DNA from: Streptomyces lydicus
GTDB lineage: Bacteria; Actinomycetota; Actinomycetes; Streptomycetales; Streptomycetaceae
Assembly (NCBI RefSeq): GCF_004125265.1
Contig: NZ_RDTE01000003.1
Coordinates: 806,001-870,000 of the forward strand
DNA length: 64,000 nt
Direction: 5' to 3'
In this document: in pieces, positions 9,308 to 19,500 of the stretch
Layout of the letters: each line of letters begins with the position of its first letter
Numbering within the stretch: the first letter of the stretch is position 1
Position numbers and translations under genes: made by a program
Notes under the pieces: model-generated
What the model was told of the DNA's origin: nothing
Database searches by the model: none
What the model saw: the letters and a program-made list of their open reading frames with translations, nothing else

Positions 9308-10686
9308 GGTCCCTCCTGGTTCGCGGTCTTGGTCTGGGGCTCGGGCTGGGGCTCACTCCAGGCCTTGGACTCGGTCTCGACCTCGGTCCTGGTGGGGGCA
9401 GTGCCAGATCCGGCCACGGCGCCGCCCTGCAGCTTCTCCAGACGGTCGGCCGCGGTGCGGGCGCCGCCCGCCGCGGCGAAGGACGCCTGGATGCGGCGGG
9501 CCGCACGGCGGTGGGCCGGGTCGTCCAGGACGGCGGCCAGCGCCTGGTGCAGCTCGTCCGCGCGGGCCCGGCCGAACCGCACCCGCACCCCCGCCCCGGC
9601 CCCGGTCACCTGACCGGCGACGATCGGCTGATCGTCGCGGACCGGCGCCACCACCAGCGGCAGCCCGTACGCAAGCGCCTCGCAGACGGTGTTGTGGCCG
9701 CCGTGGCACAGCACCGCGTCGAGGTGCGGCAGCAGGGCGAGCTGGGGGACGTACTCCTGGTGGATCACATGGTGCGGGATGCTCCCCGCGAGGTCCGCGG
9801 GGGCCGCCAGGATCAGCTGCGCCCGGTCCGCGAGGGCGTCCGCGGCGTGCAGGACCGCGGGGTAGAAGCGGGCGCCCGCCTCGCGGTTGAGGGTGCCGAG
9901 GGAGACGAGCACCCGCGCGCGTCCGGGGTCGAGACGGTGCCACGGGAAGTCTCCGGGGGACGGGCGGGAGCCGAAGGCGGGTCCGACGAAGGCGTAGTGG
10001 GGCGGATACCGCCGTCCTGCGGGACCGGACGCCGCGTCCGCCCGTCCGGCGGCCGGTGCGTACGGACGGGCCTCGGCACCGGACGGCCCGCCGGTCTCGG
10101 CACCGGACGGCCCGCCGTCCCCGAGGAGCGCGGGGGTGGAGAAGACCAGGACGAGGTGCGGGGAGAAGCGGGGGTCCCAGCCGCTGGGCGCGCCGCACTC
10201 GGCGAGCAGGGCGGCGATGCGCTGTGCCACCCACTCCCCCACCTTGGGGACCCCGTCGAAGGGCCGGGTGAACTCGGCCGTGGTGGTTGCCGAGGTCGCC
10301 CAGGGCAGACCGTGGCGCCGCGCCACCAGCGGCCCGGCCAGGGCCTGTTGGTCGGCCACCAGCACATCGGGGGCAAAGTCTTCGACGGCGGCGTGCACCC
10401 CGGGCAGCATGGCGCGGGCGAGGGGCAGCAGGACGTCCGCCCACAGGAAGCGCAGGGCCGCGATGCCCCGCAGATCGCGCCACCGCCCGTGCAGGACGTC
10501 GATGCCGTCGCCCCCGCTCCGGTCACCCGCCGGGTACAGGAGGGAGCCCGCGGGAAGCAGGGTCGCGAGGGCCGTGGCGGGGCCGGTCCAGGCGACCCGG
10601 TGGCCGCGCGCGGTGAGTTCGGCGGCGACCGCGATCGTGGGGTTGACATGTCCGGCGAGCGGCGGGACGGCGAACAGCACTCTCAT
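9304..10686 (-). CDS. GT1 (UGT/MGT-type) glycosyltransferase
   Basis: A 460-aa GT-B-fold enzyme that transfers a nucleotide-activated sugar to a small-molecule acceptor. The N-terminus MRVLFAVPPLAGHVNP is the usual acceptor-domain start; the C-terminal domain holds the donor-binding signature, including HGGHNTVCEALAYGLPLV near residue 329 and the DDQP that follows. A low-complexity insertion (GGPSGAETGGPSGAE) sits between the domains. ATG chosen at 10686 because it overlaps the hydrolase stop (ATGA) and opens the conserved first strand; a longer frame upstream is antisense noise. Its place in the megasynthase operon implies that the lipid/polyketide product is glycosylated. Confidence 0.88.
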   Translation of the reverse strand: MRVLFAVPPLAGHVNPTIAVAAELTARGHRVAWTGPATALATLLPAGSLLYPAGDRSGGDGIDVLHGRWRDLRGIAALRFLWADVLLPLARAMLPGVHAAVEDFAPDVLVADQQALAGPLVARRHGLPWATSATTTAEFTRPFDGVPKVGEWVAQRIAALLAECGAPSGWDPRFSPHLVLVFSTPALLGDGGPSGAETGGPSGAEARPYAPAAGRADAASGPAGRRYPPHYAFVGPAFGSRPSPGDFPWHRLDPGRARVLVSLGTLNREAGARFYPAVLHAADALADRAQLILAAPADLAGSIPHHVIHQEYVPQLALLPHLDAVLCHGGHNTVCEALAYGLPLVVAPVRDDQPIVAGQVTGAGAGVRVRFGRARADELHQALAAVLDDPAHRRAARRIQASFAAAGGARTAADRLEKLQGGAVAGSGTAPTRTEVETESKAWSEPQPEPQTKTANQEGP

Positions 10687-11474
10687 CGGGCCACCGCCCC
10701 GGCCCGGTCGCCCAGTCGTTCCAGTACGGCGGCACAGAGCCCTTCGGTGGCTTCGTTGAGCACGGTGTGTCCCACGCCCGGGAGCACACACAGTTCGCAG
10801 TCCGGTGCGCCGGCCGCGAGCTCCCGGGCTCCGGGGAGGAGTTCGGAGTGTTCTCCGTAGACGGCGAGGACCGGGCACCGCAGCCGGGCGAAATCACGGG
10901 CGGTGAAGGCGGGGCCCGCAGCGATGTCTTCGATCAGGGTGGTGCGGTTGAGCAGGGCGTCGGCACCGGCGGTCAGCCGGGCCTCCTTGCGCCTCCCGAG
11001 CGCGGCAAGCTGCTCCGGCAGCCGGCGGTGTTCGAGGCCGAGGGCCGCGACGGAGAGGGTGTCGGTCATGTCCGCCACCCAGTCGCCGGTCAGCTGGGCG
11101 TCGATCAGCAGCAGGGAGGCGACCAGTTCGGGCCGGACGAGGGCGGTGTGCAGGGCGAGCACTCCGCCGTAGCTGTTGCCGACCAGATGGACCGGGCGGC
11201 GGTCGAGGCCGAGGGAGCCGAGCAGGGCGGCGAGGTCGGCGGCCGCGGTGTCCCGGTCGTAGCCGCCGGGCGGGCGGTCGCTGCGGCCGTGTCCGCGCTG
11301 GTCGTAGAGGAGCACCGGGTGACCGGCGCGGGATACGGGCCCCGCGAGGGTGCAGTAGAAGCTCGACAGGTTGTCCATCACCAGGCCGTGGAGGAAGACG
11401 ACCGTGGGGCCGTCACCGCGGCCCGGCAGCAGCTGGGTGTGCAGGCGCAGCCCGCCCGCGGGGGTCAGGGACAT
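10683..11474 (-). CDS. Alpha/beta hydrolase (candidate product-releasing thioesterase or acyltransferase)
   Basis: 263 aa with a canonical alpha/beta-hydrolase layout: oxyanion segment FLHGLVMDN, then YDQRGHGRSDRP, nucleophile elbow GNSYGG with Ser near residue 98, and catalytic His in GVGHTVLNE near 235. It sits 8 nt after the ACP gene and overlaps the glycosyltransferase start. No separate thioesterase domain is seen in either megasynthase, so release of the acyl chain from an ACP is a reasonable inferred role. Confidence 0.85.
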   Translation of the reverse strand: MSLTPAGGLRLHTQLLPGRGDGPTVVFLHGLVMDNLSSFYCTLAGPVSRAGHPVLLYDQRGHGRSDRPPGGYDRDTAAADLAALLGSLGLDRRPVHLVGNSYGGVLALHTALVRPELVASLLLIDAQLTGDWVADMTDTLSVAALGLEHRRLPEQLAALGRRKEARLTAGADALLNRTTLIEDIAAGPAFTARDFARLRCPVLAVYGEHSELLPGARELAAGAPDCELCVLPGVGHTVLNEATEGLCAAVLERLGDRAGAVAR

Positions 11475-11482
11475 GGCTGCGC

Positions 11483-11800
11483 TCAGCCCGCGCAGGCCTG
11501 GTCGGCGGCGGTGACCGTGTCGATATGGACGGCGAGTTCGCCGACCGTCATGGCCAGGATCTGGTCGATGTCCTTCTCCGCGAGGAGACCGAGGAGGTCC
11601 ACCGCGCTGCCGTAACGCTGTTGCAGCAGCTCGGCGAGGGCGACGAACTCGATACTCTCCAGCGCCAGATCGTCGTTGAAGGTGGTCGCGGGGGTGACCT
11701 CGCCCACGACGAGCAGTTCGTCGCCGACGACGCTCACCAGCATGTCGGTGATCTCGGCCAGGATCGTCCCGGTGCGCTCGGGGAGCGGGTCAGCTGCCAT
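11483..11800 (-). CDS. Freestanding acyl carrier protein
   Basis: 105-aa acidic helical protein with the phosphopantetheine attachment site in DLALESIEFVAL (the Ser is the carrier residue). The ATG at 11800 overlaps the end of the DH-PPTase frame by 11 nt, so it is translationally coupled. It could accept or shuttle the chain for the hydrolase or glycosyltransferase. Confidence 0.88.
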   Translation of the reverse strand: MAADPLPERTGTILAEITDMLVSVVGDELLVVGEVTPATTFNDDLALESIEFVALAELLQQRYGSAVDLLGLLAEKDIDQILAMTVGELAVHIDTVTAADQACAG

Positions 11801-13682
11801 GGGTGGCCTCCGTGGAAGTGGGGGTGTCGGTGTCCGTACGGGGCACGGGCGGCGGCCCGGTCCAGGCGACGACGTGGTGCGCGGAAAGGTCGTGGACGGA
11901 GTCGAGGTGAACGAGGTGGTGCCGGCCGTCCGGGGACTCCACCCGCAGCGTGCCGCCCGGTGCGGACGTCACGGCCCAGTCCAGCGGCCGGCCGCCGAGG
12001 CCGCTGCCCGCCGCCTTCGCCGCGGCCTCCTTGGCGCACCACAGGGCGGTGAGCCAGTAGGCGCGGCCCGTTCCTCCGGTCGCTTCGCGGGCCTGGAGGC
12101 CGTCCGCCAGGCGGCATTCGGCCGGGGTCAGGGCGATCTGTTCGAGGGCGCGCGGATCGTCGGTGACCGGCTCGATGCCGATGCCGACGGGGCCCGCCCG
12201 GTGGGCGAGGGCCACGGCGACGTGATCCTTGTGGGCGAGGGAGAGGTGGAGGCCGGCGGCGAGCGGGCCCTCGGGCCTGGTGCGGCCGTGCGGGTCGGTG
12301 CCCACCGAGACCTCGGCGGGGAAGACGGGGCCTGCCCCCGACTCCCACAGCAGTTCTCGGACCGCGTCCTTGGCGGCGATCCGGCCCAGCAGCCAGCCCG
12401 TGCGGGCGCGTGGCGCGCAGCGTTCGTAGTGTGCGCGTTCGGCGGCGCCCAGATAGCGGCGCATCACCAGCTCCTGCGAGGCCGGGTCCGTCCAGCGGCG
12501 CCGGGCCAGGCACCAGCCGCCGGGGCGGGGTTCGCCGATGCCGCACACCTCCGGGGTGAACTTCATCGGCCACACCCGTTCGTCGGCACCGAAGCGCCGG
12601 TACGTCCAGCCCTCCAGCCGCGCCCATACGCCGCCGTCGGGGCCGCGCAGTTCCACATCGCCGCGCACCGAGGCGGGCCCCACCTCACGGATCCGGGCGG
12701 TGGCCGCCAGCAGCGCGCCCTCGGGGGGCGGGGGACCGTAGAGCCGTACCCGGTCCAGGGTCGCGGGGAAGACCAGCCGGTCACCGGTGAGTTTCAGCTG
12801 CATCCAGTGGCCGAGGAGCTGGCCCGCGGCGTCCAGGAGAGCGCCGGGGGCCGGCAGGGCGCGCAGGGTGCCGCGGATGCCGTCGGCGGCGAGCGTGCTC
12901 ACCTCGTGGACCCCGGCGAAGGCCGGTCCGTGGAACATCCACCGGTCCCGGTAGAGGGCGGCGGCGCTGACGGGCGCCGGCCCGCAGGAGGTCAGGGCCG
13001 TGGGGCCGGGGGGCGGCGGAGGCGGGTGGTGTGCCGCGAGATGGACGGTGACGGTGGCGTGGCCGCCGAGGCTCACCCGTACCCGGCCGCCGTCGGCCGG
13101 GGTCGCGGTGACGGTGAGGTCGACGGGCGGGGCGACGGGCAGCCAGCGCAGGGCCCGGACGTCGGAGTAGCCGGTGACGGTGAGCCCGGGGCACACCTCG
13201 TGGGCCGCCTCGGCGGCCAGTTCCAGCAGCGTGGTCATGGGCACGACGGGGAAGCGGTCGGCGGGCTCCGGCCAGTCGTCGGGCTGGAGGTAGACGCAGT
13301 GGTCACGGACGTAGGGGAGGGTGGCGAGGGAGAGGTGACGAGTGGTGCGGCGGGGGGCGGGGGGCGGGGTCGGGGCCCGGTCGGTGTTGCGGTCGTCGAC
13401 AGGGGCCGAGGCGAGCCGGGTGGCCGCGGCGGACGCGGCGGCGACCATGCGGGTGGCTGTCCGGGTTTCGGCGAGGACGGCGTCCAGGGCCTGCTGTACG
13501 GGGGCCGCGGCGGACGGCCGGGGGTGCGGCAGCACTCCCCCGCTGCCGCCTTCTCCTGCGGACGCGAAAAGCAGTCCCCCCGGAGCCGCCGCCCCGCCCA
13601 AGAGGACCAGCGGCGAACCGAGATCGAGGCGGACCGGTGTGCCGGCTCCCGTCGGGGCCGCGGCTCCCGCCGCCCACGGCAC
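11790..13682 (-). CDS. Megasynthase protein B, 3' part: dehydratase (double hotdog) and phosphopantetheinyl transferase
   Basis: This frame carries the C-terminal half of a KS-AT-DH-PPTase protein. The DH region shows LPYVRDHCVYL with a candidate catalytic His and LLDAAGQLLGHW with a candidate Asp. The last ~220 residues are an Sfp-type PPTase with AKDAVRELLW, HLSLAHKDHVAVAL and WCAKEAAAKAAGSGL. The usual Mg-binding G-[VI]-D-[VI]-E reads GIGIE here, so one metal ligand is absent. The AT-to-DH linker (PVRLDLGSPLVLL) is in this frame while the AT is in another, so a frameshift near 13,707-13,722 is the likely reason for the split. The GTG at 13682 is only a possible separate start; no ribosome site at proper distance. 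Confidence 0.75.
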   Translation of the reverse strand: MPWAAGAAAPTGAGTPVRLDLGSPLVLLGGAAAPGGLLFASAGEGGSGGVLPHPRPSAAAPVQQALDAVLAETRTATRMVAAASAAATRLASAPVDDRNTDRAPTPPPAPRRTTRHLSLATLPYVRDHCVYLQPDDWPEPADRFPVVPMTTLLELAAEAAHEVCPGLTVTGYSDVRALRWLPVAPPVDLTVTATPADGGRVRVSLGGHATVTVHLAAHHPPPPPPGPTALTSCGPAPVSAAALYRDRWMFHGPAFAGVHEVSTLAADGIRGTLRALPAPGALLDAAGQLLGHWMQLKLTGDRLVFPATLDRVRLYGPPPPEGALLAATARIREVGPASVRGDVELRGPDGGVWARLEGWTYRRFGADERVWPMKFTPEVCGIGEPRPGGWCLARRRWTDPASQELVMRRYLGAAERAHYERCAPRARTGWLLGRIAAKDAVRELLWESGAGPVFPAEVSVGTDPHGRTRPEGPLAAGLHLSLAHKDHVAVALAHRAGPVGIGIEPVTDDPRALEQIALTPAECRLADGLQAREATGGTGRAYWLTALWCAKEAAAKAAGSGLGGRPLDWAVTSAPGGTLRVESPDGRHHLVHLDSVHDLSAHHVVAWTGPPPVPRTDTDTPTSTEATHGS

Positions 13683-16512
13683 GATCCGGGCCCGTGACTC
13701 CTTCGGGTCCCCCAGCGCGGTCCGGGGCCGTGGCGTGGTCCATGGCCGGGGCGCCCTCCGCCCCCGGGGCACGATCCACCACCACGGCGCCCCCCGCCCC
13801 CAGGCCGCCGCCGACCGAAGGCGCCAGCCGCTCCCAACGCGGAGCGATCCCCTCGGCCCACAACGCGACGGCGGTCCGCAGCAGTTGTGCCTCTTCCCCG
13901 CCACGGGTGCCGGCCGCCGCCACGGCGAGATGGTCCTCCCCGTGGAGGGTGTCGCCGATGAAGCCGGTAAGGCTGCCGGCACCGACCTGGACGAAGGCGC
14001 GTACGCCGGTCTCGTACAGCCGCCTGGTCAGGTGCTGGAAGCGGACCGGCTCCAGCAGGTGCCGCAGCACCAACGCACGCACCTCCGACGGGTCTTCGGG
14101 GAACGGCGCAACGGTCGTCGCCGACCAGACGGGCACCTGCGGGTCCCGCAGCGGCAGGGCGTCGAAGGCGGCGCCCACCTGGTCGAGGTAGGGCGCCCAC
14201 ATCGGCGTGTGGAAGCCGGAGCGGAAGGGCATCTCCTGAGCCCGTACGCCCTGTGCGGCGAGTCTGCGGACGGCCTCGGCCAGCGGTTCCGGGGCTCCGC
14301 AGATCACCGACTGGTGCGGGCAGTTGTCATGGCTGACCGCCACCCGCTCCAGGCCTTCCAGCGCCGCGGCCGCCTGTGCGGCTCCGCAGCCCAGGGCCGC
14401 GTAGACCAGGTCGGGCACCGCGAGGGAGCCGGGCCGCAGCGAGCCGAGGAAGGTGTCCACGGCCTGCGGCGGGTACATTCCGGCGACCACCATGGCCGTC
14501 CACTCCCCGAGGCTGTGGCCGGTCAGCAGATCGGGGGTGATACCCAGTCGGTCCAGGGCGCGGGCGAGCAGCCGGCCAACGGCGAGGGAGTCGACGGCCC
14601 GCTCGACCAGACCGCTGCCCCCGGAGACCGCGGGGCGCGGCAGGCACATCCGGTCGGCGAGGTCGTCCACGCGCGGCGGCGGCTCCGCTTCCAGCCCCGG
14701 AAAGACGAACGCGAGCCGTGCTCCCGTCTCCCGGGCGTACGGCCCGAAGAAGGGGCTCGGGGTGAACCACACCTCACCGCGCCCCCGCCAGGGCAGTCCC
14801 CGGGCGAGGATCTTGGCGGCCAGGTCGCGGCGCTGCGGGGTGGGGCCGAGCAGAGCGAGACGGCAAGGGCCGTCCCCTACGGGAATGCCGGTGCCCGCGC
14901 CCCCCACCCTCTCCCCCGCGTCCTCTCCCGCTCCCGCTCCCGCTCCCACACTCCGTAATTTCTCCGCGAGCTCGGCGGGAGAGTGCGCGGCGAGCAGTAC
15001 GGTGCGCTCCGGCTCCGCCGTCCGCAGCCGGGAGCCGGGGGGCGCGGGCGGTACGGCGGCGGGCCGGCATCCCGGGGCTTCCTCCAGGATGACGTGGGCA
15101 TTGATCCCGCCGAAGCCGAACGCATTGACCCCGGCCCGTAGGGGTGCCCGTCCGGCGTCCCAGGGTTCGGCCTCGGTGACCGGACGCATCCGGGTCCGTG
15201 CCAGGCCCTCGTGCGGCTCGTCCAGATGCAGGGTCGGCGGCAGGGTGCGGTCGTGCACGGCGAGGGCGGCCTTGATCAGTCCGGCGATCCCGGCGGCCTG
15301 CATGGTGTGGCCGAGCATCGACTTCACCGAGCCCAGACCGATCGGCGCCCGGCCCGCGCCGGGAGGCCCGAACACCCGGGCCAGGGTGTCCAGTTCGGCG
15401 GCGTCCCCGACCGGCGTCCCGGTGCCGTGCGCCTCCAGCAGGCCGAGTGCGGCGGGGTGTTCCGGATCGAGGCCGGCGCTGCCCCAGGCCTGTTGCAGCG
15501 CCCTGGTCTGCCCCTCCGTCCGGGGGTTCATCAAGCTCGACGCGCGTCCGTCCCCCGCCACCCCCGCCCCGCGGATGACCGCGTAGACCCGGTCCCCGTC
15601 GCGTTCGGCATCGGCCAGGCGTTTGAGGAGGACGACGCCGGTGCCTTCGGACAGCAGCGTGCCGTCGGCCCGGCGGTCGAAGGGACGGATGCACTGGGTG
15701 GGGCTCAGGGCGCGCAGCTGGGTGAAGACGCTCCACAGGGTGGCGATATGGCAGTGGTGCACGGCTCCGGCGATCACGCTGTCGCAGCGTCCGGCGGCCA
15801 GCAGGTCGACGGCCTGGGCCACGGCCAGCAGCGAGGAGGCGCAGGCCGCGTCGAGGGTGTAGGCGGGCCCGCGGAAGTCCAGCCGGTTGGCGGTCCGGGC
15901 GGCGGTGAAGCTGGGTACCAGGCCGATGGACGCCTCGGGCCGTTCGGGGCCCAGGCTCTCCTGGAAGGCGTCGCGCACCGCGGAGATCTTCGACTCCCCC
16001 AGTTCCGGGGCGAGTTGGCGCAGGGTGGCGGCGAGCTGGTGGGCGGTTCGGACCCGCTGGTCGAGCCGGGCGGTGGCCACGCCCATGAAGCCGCCGCGGC
16101 CGAGTATGACCCCGATTCGGGAGCGGTCGGCGGGCAGCCGCTCCTGTCCGCCCGCGTCGGCGATGGCGTCGGCGATGACGCGCAGCGCGAGGAGTTGGTC
16201 GGGTTCGGCTCCCGGGACGGTGGCGGGCATGATGCCGAAGCGGGTGGGGTCGAAGGTGGCGAGCTCGTCCAGGAAGCCGCCCCGCCGGCAGTAGAAGCGG
16301 TCGCTGCGGGCGGGGCCCTCGGCGCCCTGCGGGTCGTAGTAGACCTCGGGGTCCCAGCGGCCGGGCGGCACCTGTGTGATGCAGTCCCGGCCGGCCAGCA
16401 GGTTGCGCCGGTACGCGGCGAGGTCACCGGCACCGGGGAAGAGCGCCCCCATGCCGACGATCGCGGCGTCCGTGGGGCGGGGTCCGGTCCGCCGGGCACC
16501 GGTGTCACTCAT
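13303..16512 (-). CDS. Megasynthase protein B, 5' part: ketosynthase and acyltransferase
   Basis: KS of the iterative PUFA/heterocyst-glycolipid/enediyne class with active Cys in TLDAACASSLL, EAHGTGTPVGD and the His-bearing KSMLGHTMQAAG, all intact, so it is not a chain-length-factor-like dead KS. The AT follows with GHSLGE and FRSGFHTPM. The ATG at 16512 overlaps the end of protein A by 8 nt. After about WERLAPS the frame runs on through ~130 codons of Arg/Pro/Gly-rich sequence to a stop at 13303; that tail has poor third-position bias and is probably out of frame. With one base removed near 13.71 kb it joins the DH-PPTase part to give a protein of about 1570 aa. Confidence 0.82.
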   Translation of the reverse strand: MSDTGARRTGPRPTDAAIVGMGALFPGAGDLAAYRRNLLAGRDCITQVPPGRWDPEVYYDPQGAEGPARSDRFYCRRGGFLDELATFDPTRFGIMPATVPGAEPDQLLALRVIADAIADAGGQERLPADRSRIGVILGRGGFMGVATARLDQRVRTAHQLAATLRQLAPELGESKISAVRDAFQESLGPERPEASIGLVPSFTAARTANRLDFRGPAYTLDAACASSLLAVAQAVDLLAAGRCDSVIAGAVHHCHIATLWSVFTQLRALSPTQCIRPFDRRADGTLLSEGTGVVLLKRLADAERDGDRVYAVIRGAGVAGDGRASSLMNPRTEGQTRALQQAWGSAGLDPEHPAALGLLEAHGTGTPVGDAAELDTLARVFGPPGAGRAPIGLGSVKSMLGHTMQAAGIAGLIKAALAVHDRTLPPTLHLDEPHEGLARTRMRPVTEAEPWDAGRAPLRAGVNAFGFGGINAHVILEEAPGCRPAAVPPAPPGSRLRTAEPERTVLLAAHSPAELAEKLRSVGAGAGAGEDAGERVGGAGTGIPVGDGPCRLALLGPTPQRRDLAAKILARGLPWRGRGEVWFTPSPFFGPYARETGARLAFVFPGLEAEPPPRVDDLADRMCLPRPAVSGGSGLVERAVDSLAVGRLLARALDRLGITPDLLTGHSLGEWTAMVVAGMYPPQAVDTFLGSLRPGSLAVPDLVYAALGCGAAQAAAALEGLERVAVSHDNCPHQSVICGAPEPLAEAVRRLAAQGVRAQEMPFRSGFHTPMWAPYLDQVGAAFDALPLRDPQVPVWSATTVAPFPEDPSEVRALVLRHLLEPVRFQHLTRRLYETGVRAFVQVGAGSLTGFIGDTLHGEDHLAVAAAGTRGGEEAQLLRTAVALWAEGIAPRWERLAPSVGGGLGAGGAVVVDRAPGAEGAPAMDHATAPDRAGGPEGVTGPDRAVGGGSRGPDGSRHTGPPRSRFAAGPLGRGGGSGGTAFRVRRRRRQRGSAAAPPAVRRGPRTAGPGRRPRRNPDSHPHGRRRVRRGHPARLGPCRRPQHRPGPDPAPRPPPHHSSPLPRHPPLRP
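13707..13722 (-). other. Inferred frameshift site inside megasynthase protein B
   Basis: The KS-AT frame has strong G/C third positions until about here and then loses it (GCT, GGA, GAA, GGA), while the DH-PPTase frame gains it (GCG CTG GGG GAC CCG). A run of five C on the plus strand at 13709-13713 lies at the switch. Moving frames needs one extra base (or two missing). It can be a true lesion, a slippage site or an assembly error. Confidence 0.65.
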
Positions 16513-19500
16513 TGCCCGCCGCCTCCTGGCCGGTCTGCGCCGCCAGGACGACCTGGGGCGAGGTGCCGTGGACCAGTTCGGCCAGCAGGGCGTCGGCCGC
16601 GGCAGCGGGGTCCAGGAGCGGGATGCCCCGGCGGGCGTAGGCGCGCTCCAGCTCCGGGGTGACCATGCCGCCGCCGTCGGCCGCCCAGGGCCCCCAGTCG
16701 ACGGCGAGGACCCGCCCGGCCGTACGGGCCGACCAGGCCCTGGCGAGGGTGTCCAGGGCGTCGTTGGCGGCGGCGTAATCGGCCTGGCCGCGGTTGCCGA
16801 AGACCCCGGCGACGCTGCCGAAGAGGACCAGGAAGCCGGTGTCGTCGCCGGCGGCCTCCAGGAGGTGGCGGGCGCCGTCGACCTTGGCGGCGAAGACCCG
16901 GGCGAAGGAGGCCGGGTCCTTGTCCCGCAGCAGCTTGTCCTCCAGGGTGCCCGCGCCGTGCACGATCCCGTCGAGGCGGCCGTGCCGGTCCCTGATGTCG
17001 TCCACCACGGCGCGTACGGCGGCGGCGTCGGTGACATCGGCCGCGTGGTAGCGCACGGAAGCGGCGTGCGGCGCCAGGGCGGCGAGGGTGCCGGTGATCT
17101 CGCGCTGCGCCAGGATGCGGGTGGCCGCCGCCTCGATCCGGGCGGGTCTGCGCAGCCCTTGGGCGAGGAGGGCGGCGCGCAGCGCGATGCGGTCGTGGGC
17201 ATGCGCGAGCGCCGGGTCCTCGGGGGTCTCGTCCAGGGGGGTGCGCCCGAGGAGTTCGAGGTGGCAGCCGTGGACGCGGGCCAGGGCGTGGGCCGTACGG
17301 GCGGTGATGCCGCGGGCGCCGCCGGTCAGCAGCACCACGGAGCCCGCATCGAGCGCCGGCCGGCCGGTGGCGGGCGGCCGGTCGTGTGGCAGCGGTGTGG
17401 GGACGGTGCGCAAGGTGGTGCGGGTGCCGTTGGTGCGGCCGACGACGACCGGTTCGCCGGGTGCGCAGAGTTCGGCGAGGAGGTGGGCCGCGATGCGTTC
17501 GGGGCGGTCCTTCGGGTCGATGTCCACGGCGCGGATCAGGACGCCGGGGTATTCGAGGGCGGCCGTACGGGCAAAGCCGCGCAGTCCGGCGCCGGGGAGG
17601 GGGTCGGGGGCGTCCTCGGCGGCGTCCTGGCCGAAGGTGCCGCCGGCCGCGGTGGCCAGGAGCAGCCACCGGGCGCCGCCGGTCAGGGCGGTGCGCAGCC
17701 CCGCGTACTGTCCGGGCAGCACCGCGCCGCGGCCCGCCCGCAGGGCGCTGAGGTCCACCAGTCCACCCACCCCGTCGGCGGCGACCTCGGCCAGCCGCTC
17801 GGCGGGCACGGTACGGACCCGTGCGCCGTGGCTCTCCAGCAGGGCGGTGAGGGCGAGCGCCACGCCCTGGCCGTCCTCCACCACGATGAAGTCGCAGCCC
17901 GCCACCACCTCGGCGGCCGGCCGGCTCGCCGGGGGGCCGAGGGGTGTTACCTGGACCAGGTAACGGGTGGGGCGTCGGGGCACGGGGGCGCCCGTGAGCA
18001 CGGCCTCGGCTCCTGCCCCGGCCCCGGCGGGCGGCTTCGGGGCGGTGGGCGGGTGCGCGATGGCGGGCGTCATGGGCTCGGGCAGCTGGGACAGCCGAGG
18101 TGGTCCGGATGAAGAGTCGGCCGGCTCGGACAGGGCAGGGGTCGCTGCGGAGCCGGCCTCTGCGAGGGCCGCTGCGGGACCGGCTCCCGCGAGGGCCGCC
18201 GCGGGCTCGGGTGAAGGGGCCGTCTCCGGTGCGGCCTCGTGGTGGGCGTCGGCGATCCAGTCGACGATGCCGCTGATGGTCTTGACCCGGGAAAGCTGCT
18301 CCACCGCCGATTCCATGGCTCCGTCGGCGTCCTGCGGCAGTCCGATCCGGTCGGCCAGCGCACCGATGATCTCCACGCGCTTGATGGAGTCCACCGAGAG
18401 GTCGGCCTCCAGATCGAGGCCCGCGTCGAGCATGTCGTGCGGATAGCCGGTCCGGGTGTGAATGATCTCCCGTACGGCATCGAGGAGTTCCGCGGGGCTC
18501 AGACGCCGGGCGGCGGTGCCGGGCGCCTGTTCGGCGGCGTCGGCGGCGGCCCCGAGCGGTGCGCCGGCCCCGGCTTCGGCGAAGGCCGCCTCCCCGGCGC
18601 CGGCCCCGACGGCCTCGGCATACGACGCGGCAGCCCGCACGGGCACGCTCCTCGGCGGTGCGGCCGCAGCAGCCTCCCCCGCGCCTCCCGCATCTCCCGC
18701 CGTCCCCAAATACCCCAGCACGACGTCTCGTTGGGCCGCAATCAGCTCGCGCGATGCCCGCAGATACTCCAGCACCGCATCCTGCCGGGCACCGTCACCG
18801 GAGGCGGTGTCGCTCCCGGAGGCGGTGTCGCTCCCGGATGCCGTGGAGCCCGCAGACGCGGTCGGGCCCGCAGACCCGGTCCAGCCCCCGGACACCATCG
18901 AGCCCCCGTACACGGTCGAGCCCCCGGACGCGACGGAGCCCCCGGACGCCGCCCCCTCCCCGCCCCGCCGTCCCGTTTCCACGCGTCGCGCGGGGCGCAG
19001 TCCGCCCGGCAGGCAGTCGCCGTCGGCCGTGCGCACCAGATGCCCGTCGACCAGCCACCCCGGGCGGCGCGGCGCAACCGTCGGCAGCGTCTCCGTACGC
19101 CCGTGGAACAGGGCCTCCGGGGCGATCGGGACCCCGGCCGCCGCGAGCTGAGCCAGCACGTGCGGCAGCCGGGCCAGTCCCGGCTCGCCCGGGACGTCCA
19201 GCGCCACGGCCGTGTGCGGCCGGCCGTCCAGGATGCGCCCGACGAGACCGGTGAGCACCCGGCCGGGCCCGGCCTCCACGAAGGTGCGCACCCCGGCGGC
19301 GTACATGTCCTCGATCTGCTCCACGAAGCGCACGGGTGCGGCGACCTGGTCCGCCAGGGTGGCGCGGACCGCGGACGCCTCCCGGCCGTACGGGCGCGCG
19401 GTGGCGCCGGACCAGACCGGGAAGGCGGGCACGCCCACCTGCGACGCGGACAGCTCGGCGCCGAACGCGTCGCGCGCTGCGGCGAGTTGCGGGCTGTGGA

